From: Solen grandis
Lineage: Eukaryota > Mollusca > Bivalvia > Adapedonta > Solenidae
NCBI GenBank assembly: GCA_021229015.1
Contig: CM037792.1
Coordinates: 44,149,880 to 44,213,879 of the forward strand
Direction: 5' to 3'
DNA length: 64,000 bases
In this document: one piece after another, positions 1 to 12,000 of the stretch
Position numbering within the stretch: position 1 is the stretch's first letter
Layout of the letters: the number at the start of each line of letters is the position of its first letter
Notes under the pieces: model-generated
The model's input: only the letters and a program-made list of their open reading frames with translations
What the model was told of the DNA's origin: nothing
Databases searched by the model: none
Translations under genes and position numbers: made by a program

Positions 1-419
1 TACTGGAACGTTCTGATTGACTTCGAGGTGAATTCCAATAATAATAATAACAATAAATTCTTTATATATAGGAGGTAGCTCCGTAAGTTTACAAACATTG
101 TAAGTATAACTTCTTTACACGAGGTCTTCTGGAATAAAACATCAATGTTATGTACAATGGTGATAAAAGAAAATATAATAACAACAAACAAACAAAATAA
201 AAACAAGACTTAATTCTAAATAGAAGACTTTGCATATTTATGCAGACGATGATGGTAATGATGAAAATGATGTAAAAAGTTATGATGAGAATGGAAGAAA
301 AATTATTTGCTTACATATTATTGAAAATATTTCAAATGTCTGAGCGAAAATCGAATATGAACATATATTAACAATGTTAACATCAAGAACAAGAATCAAA
401 ACGTAATATGTTATACATT

Positions 420-545
420 AATAGCAAACGAATTGTACATATCATTCGGATTGTACATATCATACGAATTGTACATATCATTCGGATTGTACATATCATA
501 TGAATTGTACATATCATTCGGATTGTACATATCATTCGGATTTAC
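420..545. repeat. short tandem repeat, about 18-20 bp unit
   Basis: The core TTGTACATATCAT recurs about seven times, joined by variants of TCGGA or ACGAA. It is a simple satellite in intergenic DNA with no coding potential. Confidence 0.8.
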
Positions 546-722
546 GCGTAGATACACAATACATTATACCTCGTTGTTCAGTGATGTCCATGCTATTTTT
601 TGACATGTTAATAGTTTGACAAACTTAGGTACAACTGTATGAAACAAATTGATTAGGTTCCGATACCCGAAACAAGGAATAATAATTAAAGGCATTGGAT
701 AAAATAATGATGAAGCAAGCTT

Positions 723-1130
723 TTAAGTTTTTAACCAAGAGTCAGTTAGGTATGTTAATGCTGTTTGATAAGAATGTAGCTTTCGGAATCCAGACTGCAT
801 TTTATGAAGTATGTTGTGGTTATTTAAATAGGTATGTAACTTTTCAGATACATGTTTCTCAAATATTTTTGAGATTGTATTTAAGATTGAACTTGGTCGA
901 TTATGTTTGGAACCTCCTTTGAAAACAGGCGTTACACATGCTTCTTTAAGTTTATTTGGAAAAAATCCCGATGCGATACTGTTATTGATTATGCTAGCAA
1001 TTGGGGTGGAAATTGTATCTATACACATTTTGAGAATTCGCGGCCCAATGCAATCAAGACCAATTGCTTTCTTTGTTTCTAATTGTCTCTTAATTATGTT
1101 TCGGACTTCTAAACTTGAGATGTACTCCAA
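723..1130 (-). pseudogene. non-LTR retrotransposon (LINE) reverse transcriptase fragment
   Basis: This 135-residue open frame resembles the N-terminal fingers region of LINE reverse transcriptases of the jockey/CR1 type. It has the segment KKAIGLDCIGPRILK (compare the family's conserved A-G-x-D-x-I/V-x-P), then a stretch resembling the 'P-V-x-K-G-G' block and a 'Q-S-G-F-R' block. No YxDD catalytic motif, endonuclease or 3' tail is in the frame, so it is a truncated copy. It lies upstream of the acyltransferase exons and on the opposite strand, and is probably unrelated to them. The family assignment is by pattern only. Confidence 0.75.
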
Positions 1131-1644
1131 TCTAAATGATGCATTTTTAAGTTTTGGTTCAATGAATATTTCTAGATATTCAAATCTGGTTTCGTCAATT
1201 TATGAAGTGGGAAATGCTGGTAAAATGGAAAAAGGTGTTTACTGTATTAGATTCACCAATTACTACTTCATCATTGACTACCAGACTTGGAGGCAAACAT
1301 AAGTCTCTTGAGTTGTTAAATCCGCATACCTTTTTCAAATTTTGTTAGATGTGCTTAACATCCGTTTTCTTTTTTGTTTTACAGCATTAATAAAGAATTT
1401 TTTCTTAGTTCGTTTAAATAAATTTGTCTATTTATTTCTGTAGGTTTTATATTTTTTAAAATCGTTGATTCTGTGAAAGTATTTTTTTATAGATTCTGAC
1501 AAAGCTGTAAAAAAACAACAAAACAAACAACAACAAGAAACAACCTCTTCATTCCGACCGGTTCTGCAATATTCCTGCTGAATAGCAGGGGCTTAACGTT
1601 ATGATCTATCGACGAAGTTACACGACTTGTGTTTATGTTTTCAG

Positions 1645-4600
1645 TGTTCGACGCGATGGGGAAACCGGAAAGTGGACTGCTTGAAGGGAACTTCCGGTGG
1701 TTAGGATCATTTGACGAGTGCATGAAGGTGGAGGCATCCGTCAATCAAACCACGCCTTTTCTGGGACAGTACTGTACATCTTACACGCCGACTTCGTTGC
1801 AACCCGGGGTCAGTTTGAAACCCAGAGCGCATGCGTGGAACCGCTTTATGCACATGTTTTGAATCTTACCCGTTTAAATTAATTATTTAATATCTGCTCA
1901 AAAAGAGTTGTTTAAGTGAATGTTGTGTAGTACTTATTATATAATTACTTATTTTGGGACTTACAACTGGATCGTAATCCTTACCATTCTATAAAATAAA
2001 CAAACAGTTTGGTTTTACATCCTTGAAAGAAATATGCAATCACTTTCTACAAAACCAATTGCGATCCTTTAGTCGGTTTAGGAAAAAGGAGGAAAACAGC
2101 AACACTAAACGATAACGTATTTAATAAGCTTTTATGCCATTTCCGCAAAGAAATAAAACTTAGAGAAAAGAATGTTTCTCATATATGCCTGTGTTTTATA
2201 TTACCTGTTTTTATTTATTTATCAGGTAACAGTTACTTTAGAAATTGGAATGTGCGTGCCGGACTCGTGCAGCTCAGCCGACGCCGGTGCCTTGGCAACC
2301 ACATGTAAGTTTTAGAAATGTCCAAGTTTCACTTCAACGTCAGCGAACATTTTAAAGTATGTATTTAGTTTGATACATAGTTTTGTCATGTCGATCTATA
2401 TTAAGCATATAGAGAACACAAACAAATGACGTCATGTACGATAACTTTCATTAATGTATGGAATTATATTTTGACCAATGGGATTGAAGTATTTTTGAAA
2501 TTTTTCGATCGGTTTAGTAGGTTAATGTTTGTTCTCGAGGGTTTCCAAATTTAACCGCTCTAGCTCGGTGCAGCCGATCGATATCAAACATTAACCTATA
2601 CATAACCTCATTCCACGGTGTGCTATATATAGTACCCTGTGTTATATTCACAAACAGTAATCAGTCTTCTACCACTTGGACCAACCACGGCCCCCTTTTC
2701 CTTCGCCGCGTGCAAATCACGTGACCTCGAATTGAGTTCCAAGGCCATTGCTGTCATGTAAGTTTATATACTGAAATCATCGATATAAAGAATCAAACAT
2801 TATGTGATAAGTGAATTGTATTAATAATGAAATTATGTAATAAGAGAAATGATTCACGGACTAAATTTAATAAATCAATGGTCAACAATGTCTATTATTG
2901 GTGGAAGTAATTTTCGAAAAAGTAATTTATTCATTGAAAATAACACATTTTCTCATGACATTGGGAATCTGCAATGCTACCGTTTGATGATTTGTATTCT
3001 TAACCTCATGAACTGCCTAAAGTAGATAGCAAACCTTAAGCGTTCATTGATGTGTATATAAAAATAGGTTAGTAAAACAATAGTCATCTGCAATTAACAC
3101 ATACAGGTCAACCGTTTCCGAAATTCTTATGAGAGGGTGAAAGTGGGATATAAAAATCTTATTTACATGCTTAATCTACAATATCACTGTTAAAATGCTT
3201 ACAGTTTCTAGTTAGAAACACCTTTAGTAATGCACAGGAATGCTCACGTTACTAACCATTGACTCTGCAATGCTACCGTTTAATAATTTGTATTGTTAAA
3301 ATGCATCGCATATGTTTATCTAGTATTTTATCTGATATGAAAATTTAAGTTAATTAACTGAGAATTATACATACACGAATGCTGTTTCCAGAATTTCTAT
3401 GTGAAAATGAAAGTAGGGTATTATCAGTACATTTATAATAATTATAAAACTACATATCATACCATAATAATGATAAATATTAAAGAACTATATACGAAGT
3501 ACATGTATATACATTTTGATTTCAGTTGCGTGTGCTCTGTATTCGCTGCTTGTTATTTTGATCGCTACAACATTCGATCTCTACATTGTGTTTTGGTTGA
3601 ATCGACCACACGCCGAACCGGATAAAACCCAGACGGTGAGTTCTTAGTGTACTACATTACGATCGGTGAAAGGCTTTGAACCATTACTGCTAATATAGCA
3701 TTTGTTTCATCAGATTAATGCGTAAACACATCTGTAAATCTATATACTTACAGGTATATGCCTTTATAATAAATCATAAATTACATAAATTACATATAGA
3801 AATGAATCATATATACATTTATAATTATGTTTAAAACTGTATACCATATCAACCAATATTTTTTAATTTTGCACGCAAATGTTCTTATGTAAAGGGAGAT
3901 AATTCAAATACAGTTTCAGGAACAAGGTGGTTATAAGACGAGTTCAGTGGATGACACTACGCCATTGCTACAAGATGGCCAGGCCAGCTACACTCACAAG
4001 GCGTCTGTAACACAGCAGCACGGCGACGTAGAGAAAATCAAAATTGCGGGCCCGGAAGTTGTGGTCCAGGACCCATACAAACCTGGTAAATAATTTTGAT
4101 GATGGGGAGACTATGTTGTTATCGATGATGATAATGGTGATGATGTAGAGGTGGTGGTGGTGTTGATGATAATGATTAGGATTATGATGGTGTCGGCGAT
4201 GACGACTGGGATTTGGCTATTATATTAAGAGTAAGGAAGAGAACAACCGTTGGAACCCCCACCTGTAAAACCGATAAACCCTCCTTGGAAAATCGTAATA
4301 GAAGGAGAGGGAAGTATGACCCCCCACCCCACATCCCCACGTAAGGCAACTTTCATAGATTAGCCCGAGAATTATAGATGGACTAGAGCCTCCCCTACCC
4401 TCAATTTCAGAATTTCATAGTTGGCTACGTATGTTTATTTTCATAGTTGGTCATCATATCTCTGTCGGATCCCCTCTGAGGTAAATGGCTGGATCCGTGC
4501 ATGCAACATACCAATTTGGTTGAATATTCATAAATCCGTCATTGACCAATCACACACAAGTTTAAGACTCGGTGATCTATTAATAAAATTCTGTTCTGTT

Positions 4601-7600
4601 CTGTTTATACTTTTAGGTATCCTGGGCAAAGTTCTGCTGTCCTTCTCTGTGTATTCGAATGTATCTAAGATCTTTAACACCGCCCAGCCAGCAGGCAGTC
4701 TGACCGCTGTCCACGGGATACGTTTTCTGAGTATGACCTGGGTTATTCTTGGACACACCTACTTTTTTGGCCTCAGTGAGGTCGGTAAGTAGCTGATTTA
4801 ATTTAAAATTCAAACCTTTACCTCATGAATATTCATGTTCAAATCTATGACTTGATGAATTCTAATTTACTGAGGCTTAAATTAAGCGCAGATAAAAATG
4901 TTACTTTGAGTGGATCCCGTTGCTAGTAACTGCACGTGCACGAGGCTCTATGGGTAGCATATCGTTTATGCAAATGCACCCCGTTTGCACTAGTCGAAAC
5001 GTCGAACATTTATGACTAGATTTCGATATTTTGCCCCGCCCACGAGCCACACGGAATGACAGGAATCAACCACACTTGTACCGGTTTCTAGCCACTATAA
5101 TTTATGACCACATGACGTCACCAGCCAGGCCATCAACTGTTGATTTAGTTTTATAAGCTTTGAAAACTTGTTTTACAATCGATTTAAAATATATGAATTT
5201 TATTTATATCACTTTTGGTCTATTATAGGTAATGTGCAAACCGAACTACCTAAGTTATCGAAGAGGCTCACATTTCAGGCCATCTCCAATGCAACCGTTT
5301 CCGTGGACACGTTCTTTGTTTTGAGGTAAAGCACGTGCTGTGTGGTCCTTCTGATATCCTTTCATTTCGCATTTTTAAGAAGTCTAAAAAGATTCATTAA
5401 ATCTGTATTTGTATGTATTAAATTTAATAACTGTTTTGGACAAACGATAAAATAATGAAAAGGAAATATGTTGATAACAACAATGATGATGTTGTTGATG
5501 ATGATGATTGTGATGAAGATGATAGTATAGTGATGGCCGGTGGTATCGCGAATTCTCTCGTATTGCCGTAATCTCATTTTGCCGGGAAGACTTTGCCGAT
5601 CGCCACCTTGTGAAACCACTTTGTAAACAGGAATTTGCGGTACTTCTTTAAGTGAAAAAAGGTAATATGTCTCCGCAAATGGTAACAAGAAATATCTTTA
5701 AAAAAATATATTCGGCGTAGCTGATTAATTGTCAATTGTAACAAGTAAAACCGATTAAAACTATTATAAATTTGGAAACGTTATCAAAAATGTTTATAAA
5801 TACCAACATTATTGGAGGTATTGTGAAGATTTACAAACTAAAAAAACCCCCAACTAATCTACCAACTTTAACAACTTTTTAAAGTAAAGACAAATTCAAA
5901 TGTAATCAAGCGAAATCGAAAGATCATAAATCGCGTATATCCGAATATTGTTTCCAGATCCGCACAATAAACTGCACAACTTCTCCGCAGTAGTTTCCTA
6001 CCCTGAAGGCCGAGTTCACTTTAACAAATTAGGGTAAATTGTGGTCTTAAAATAGACTTATGCCTTCTTGTTATTTAGTTGTTTTAAGCAGCATTCCTAA
6101 ATTGATATGGAAGTGTTAAACTTTCATTATTGTGTTACCATTCATGTTAAAACTGAAAAAAGACCCTGTTATATCAAGTAGAAAGATATATACTTGAAAC
6201 TTGAAACTCCAATTTTAAATTAGAATATCCTAAATATCCTAAAAATAAATTATTCAAGCCACTGATAGCATTGCATTTACTCTGGCTTCATTTGTATACC
6301 AACATTTGGTTGGTTGAAGAAGTAGGTCAAAAACAATGTTATACCCCCCCCCCCCCCCCACACACACACACAAAAACCCTTACATTTCTTGCAGTAAACC
6401 GATTTCCTTCTCTTGCATGTCTGCTTATCATCACAAAAAAGTTCATAGCATATTTAATCAATTGACAGACTTGACAGTTGCTAGAACCGTCTGCTGCATT
6501 GCTTTCATTAATGATGGTTGTTTTGATTCATGTAGCGACACCTACAGGTGGAGCCAGTGGTCTTTTTAAAAATACCGCGATACAAGAGAATCATGGTATT
6601 TTCTATGTAGGCCAAACATGTCGGACAATCACATGTTTTGACAAAAATTAGATTGTTTTCACATAACGGTACAGCAGAACAGCGAAACGAGGAAACTTCA
6701 TCCTAAACTCTTCTCACAATGATATTAAGATCTCATACTTTATATTTCAGCTTAACATTCTAATAGCTAGCCGTTACCATATACATGTATAGTCTTTAAC
6801 CGACTCTCATTTGTACCAGACTCTGCTCATGATTTCAGGTTAATTTTGACAACACGGTTTATATCTTCTAAATTATCATAATTATAAACATTATATATAT
6901 AGAATCTAAAGTGAAATATGATTTCCCACCGTAGTTTATCTCCCTTGTGTTGTTTTGTGCTCAGAATATAAAGGTAGTTCATTCTAGGACTGGCTGGCTC
7001 GTATCAGTATAATTTGACTGGACGTTGTATCATGCCACTTAACTAAGGCATGATATGAGATTGAGGCTGTATCTGCCTCCTGTCTCCTGTTTTTTTAAAG
7101 AAAAACGAAAAAAAACAACAAAAAAACAAAACAAAAACAAAAAACAAAAACAAAAAAACACTTGAATGTCAGTGGAAGGTGAAACCAAACACACACTTAC
7201 AAAGTTGTGAATCCTGTATATTTTCAGTGGTTTGCTGGTTGCATATTTATCTCTGAAGGAAATGCAGAAAAGAGGTGGAGCTAGTAAATTCAAATGGCCT
7301 TTGTTTTACTTCCATAGGTTTTGGAGGTAAATATGCTTACACATGTTTATATTTAATGTTTAAATTATTTTTTTTAATTTATTTAATGATAACAAAAATA
7401 AGCTCATTGCAACGTTCACAGATATTGTACTATATACTTAGTATACACTTATATAACATTAATTCGAATTGATGATATTACATGTTGAACAATTTACATA
7501 CATGGGACACAACATGAAATCGACAAATGGATGCTCATACAGACAGGTGAGAAGTTGCTAAAAAGATGCTAATTATATAAGAACGGTTCCTATTTGGAAA

Positions 7601-9040
7601 AAATGAGTAGTGTCAGCTATTGCATATTTGTGCTAAACAATCATTTTACAATGGATAATTAAATTAAGTTAATTAAACCCAGAAGAGTTTGGATGCCAGC
7701 TGTTATCGTTTTAATTGTTGTTTTTTTACAACGGGAGAGCCACGGCCGGGTTGTTGTACAGTGGGTTACCTGATATCAATTAGACTATCACCGTTGGGGT
7801 TCAAGTCCCGATATAGTCACTGAAATGTTTCACGTGGTTCTACTCAGGTGCCTCGTGTGTAACCAGGGTTTCTAGGTGACTTTACTTAAGGACTTTGAAA
7901 ACACATGCCTGTATCAAAATCATTTTTTTTTTTCATTTTGCTGTGTATAGAATTTATCGCAAGCGACGCGAAGCGGAGCGCTGCGATAAATTCTTAAATT
8001 TTAAAAATATAAACGACAACATATTTACAGTTTGTCACGCACGCCATGCAGGTTTGCCTTTGACCTCGCTTTATGGAACAGATAATACACGTGATATTTC
8101 TATTTTTAGCAAACAAAACATGACGTAGCCATTCGCCTTCCCCAATAAGCTCCGCCTTCAATGGTCTTTAGTCACGTAGGCACCATACTTTCTCCATATT
8201 AACATATCACGGTCCATTTTATGGAATATATTTTCAAATTTGAACGAGATACAAGTATTTCAGTGGATGATTAAATAGGACAAAATGTAAATCTTTATAT
8301 GTGTATCATGTGAATCACGTGACTACCCACAGACTGACACCGCCCTACATGCTATTGTTAATGTTCTACGTACCGCTTATCCGTTACTGGGGCAACGGTC
8401 CGCTTTGGAGTCAGACGGGGGTAGAAAGAGACGAGTGTGAAGACACGTGGTGGAGGAACCTCCTGTACATCAATAACATCAATCTGGACAAACCAATGGT
8501 TACTTCTCTTTGATTCATATGATTTAAACCAGGCACTAGAACCCTTCTTTACGGTGGCACTGAGGTGACATGTGCAATAGTTTTTTTTTGGTATTGTTTT
8601 CCCGAGTTAATTTTTTTTTTTAACTCGGGAAAACAAAGTTATTTTTGTTTTCCCGTGTTAAATTTTTTTTTTAACTCGGGAAAACAAAAAAATATTGTTT
8701 TCCCGAGTTAATTTTTTTTTTTAACTCGGGAAAACAAAGCCATTTTTGTTTTCCCGTGTTATTTTTTTTTTTTACTCGGGAAAACCAAAAAATATTGTTT
8801 TCCCGAGTTAATTTTTTTTTTTAACTCAGGAAAACAAAAAATATTGTTTTCCCGTGTTATTTTTTTTTTTTAACTCGGGAAAACAAAAAATTAAGTCGTG
8901 CGCACGACTTAATTAGCCAATCAAATCCGCTTATTATGTTGTGGCCACGACTTAATAAGTTGTGGGAACGACATAATTGGCCAATCAGAGCCCTCAGTCA
9001 GAGTTAATGTCTGAGTTAAAATATATATATAAATATATAT

Positions 9041-9094
<54 letters not shown>

Positions 9095-12000
9095 TATATT
9101 TTGAATAATTGTAGTACTATACCTCCAACAAGCTGGCCGTTGCGTTTACTGGTCCAGTCCGGCTGTAAGAATTTAAAGCGCCCACCATTTCCATGCATTA
9201 TGTACTCAGCAAAAAAGAAACTTTACATTTATTGACTATATTCCTTAAAACACTTAGGATACAAGTAATAATCACCTGCAAATATGTTTGAATTCGCTTA
9301 TAGTCACCAACCAAAAATCATTGTTTACAATGGCGTATAACTGTTTACGTGAAAACATTTTACAGTCAGCTTAAACATTCCGAGGGATCGTGTTTTAGCA
9401 TTATTCTTGCACTTAACATCAAACCCAGAGTCTAGGTCAAGAAAAACAACTTCTGGGACAGGTACTGAGAGCTGTTTGTAAATTAGATTATATAATGTAT
9501 ATATAATGTAATATTATGTAATCATAAATTACACCATCCATTTGAATTGAAATAAGAAGGATATTCCTTCACCGCGAGACTATGAGAACGAATTGTGTAG
9601 GCAGCAGCATTGGTCATCGTTATCAATAAGTTTAGGCTATGAAGTGATCCAGAAAGTTTCGACAACGATAATCAAATGGAAAGGCATGTAAAGATGCTTT
9701 TTTCTGAGTATATATTGCATGTCCGATCTGGTTTTAGCTTTTCATTTGGCGAGATAGTCTGTTTATCAAAGTTTGAATTTCTCTGTTAATCCTTTTCGTT
9801 CTTAAAATATGTATGAAATATATGTCTTGAAATTTCAAGATAATTCTGGGAAACTATCACACAGAGTTAATGGAATTCGGTCAGTTGGTAATTCTTAGGA
9901 TACAAAAGGCAAAAATCCAAGTCTCAGTCCGATACCCTTTCTAGTTAGTGTAGTTTACTTGAATTATCTGATTTTTTCAAGATTTTATCTCGAATTTCAA
10001 GGATTTTGTATCTTGAATTATCGAAAACTGATTTGAAGATATTATCTTGAATTTTCAAGATCCTGTTTAGAATTCCTAAACCTTATGTTGACTTTTAAAG
10101 ATCTTATGCTGATTTTTTTATGCTTCCCGAAGGGGGAGCATAAAGTTGCCGCTTTGTCCTTCCCGTCCGTCTGTTCGTCATTACACAAAAAATGTAAAAT
10201 GTATCAACATGAAACTTCATAGGTAGATAGATCTCAGTGTGGAGAAGTGCGGTGTACAATAACCATAACTCTAGGATGACTAATTTAAGAGTTATCGCCA
10301 TTTGAATACTTGTACATGTTAGACCAAAGGGTGGTCTCTTAAGATTTTCCTCAGTTGAGGTGTTCTCTTCAGCAAGTTTAATAGTACATTAAAACATTTT
10401 TTTAAACAACATGCATCTTTAAAGGTTTCTAGACCCCTTTACAACACTGCTTCTGCAAACTTACAGATGATTTTGCTGTTGCCTTTTAGGCACTTGATGA
10501 ATTTCTATATCAAAATTATAGACTGTACAGACCCTGATCAGATGGCTGCTGTAGGAGCAAGCTCCCTCATATATGTATATTTTGTTTGCAAATGTCACCA
10601 GTGTACAAGTACTGTGTAAATAAGTAAACTGTGTGCGTATAAATAAATACTGGCTACAGATATGCAGTCTGTGAGTGTGAGTGTATCTGGGGAGATGGGT
10701 TGGGTGTTAAAAAGGAAGACAGACACACATATTAGAATTTGTATTGCCAAATGTTATTTTTAGCATAATGCTTACAACTGAAAGAAATATATCAACATTA
10801 TGAGCTAAAAGTAAAAAATAAGAGTGGGCGTCAATATCTGACACTGTTGTGTTTGTTGTAAAGTTGTTATTCCAGAAATTTAGCACAAATGAATGAGTGT
10901 TCAATGATTATCACAAACAATGTTGGTAATAAATAGCCAAGTGAGAATCCAATTAGTGACAAAAACAAAGATTATGTCAATAAAACAACACCCCCCCCCC
11001 AAAAAAAAAAGAGAAAAAAAAAAGAAAATAAACATTTTTAAACGTTGCATCTCTTTTAAAGCTATTGTTTTGAATTTGATAAATTATGATTGTATAACTT
11101 AGGACAGAACTTTGCAGCCCTCGTGACTCTGGCGGAGGGCTCTGATTGGCCAATTATGTCGTTCCCACAACTTATTAAGTCGTGGCCACAACATAATAAG
11201 CGGATTTGATTGGCTAATTAAGTCGTGCGCACGACTTAATTTTTTGTTTTCCCGAGTTAAAAAAAAAAAAATAACACGGGAAAACAATATTTTTTGTTTT
11301 CCTGAGTTAAAAAAAAAAATTAACTGGGAAAACAATATTTTTTGTTTTCCCGAGTTAAAAAAAAAATTTAACACGGGAAAACAAAAATAACTTTGTTTTC
11401 CCGAGTTAAAAAAAAAAATTAACTCGGGAAAACAATACCAAAAAAAAAACTATTAGTTAAAAAAAAAAATTAACTCGGGAAAACAATATTTTTTTGTTTT
11501 CCCGAGTTAAAAAAAAAAATTAACTCGGGAAAACAATATTTTTTTTGTTTTCCCGAGTTAAAAAAAAAATTTAACACGGGAAAACAAAAATAACTTTGTT
11601 TTCCCGAGTTAAAAAAAAAAATTAACTCGGGAAAACAATACCAAAAAAAAAACTATTGCACATGTCACCTCAGTGCCACCGTACTTCTTTCTCTTACATA
11701 ACACATTTTGAAAGATGGTAATGAACGGAATCCGACATCGATTTATTACAGAGCTTGTAACTTTGCACAAATATATGCTAGCGATGACTTCTAAGCACTA
11801 TTCGATCGGATTGATATTCAGTTAGCATATTCAATAATAAAATATCACAAAAAAAACTTTATGCAGAAATAAATTGAAATTTCAACAATTTGTACTTCAA
11901 ACAAGTCTAAAACCCCTTCAACTTCCGGTTCATATCACTGATTTTTTTGCGAGCGACATTGTAGACAATGCCTCTGTCCGAGCGTTACCCCACTGGTCAC

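Noticed and set aside
4421..4792. 123-residue open frame as a complete gene
   Set aside because: Its first half is intron sequence. Only 4617-4784 is an exon of the acyltransferase gene.
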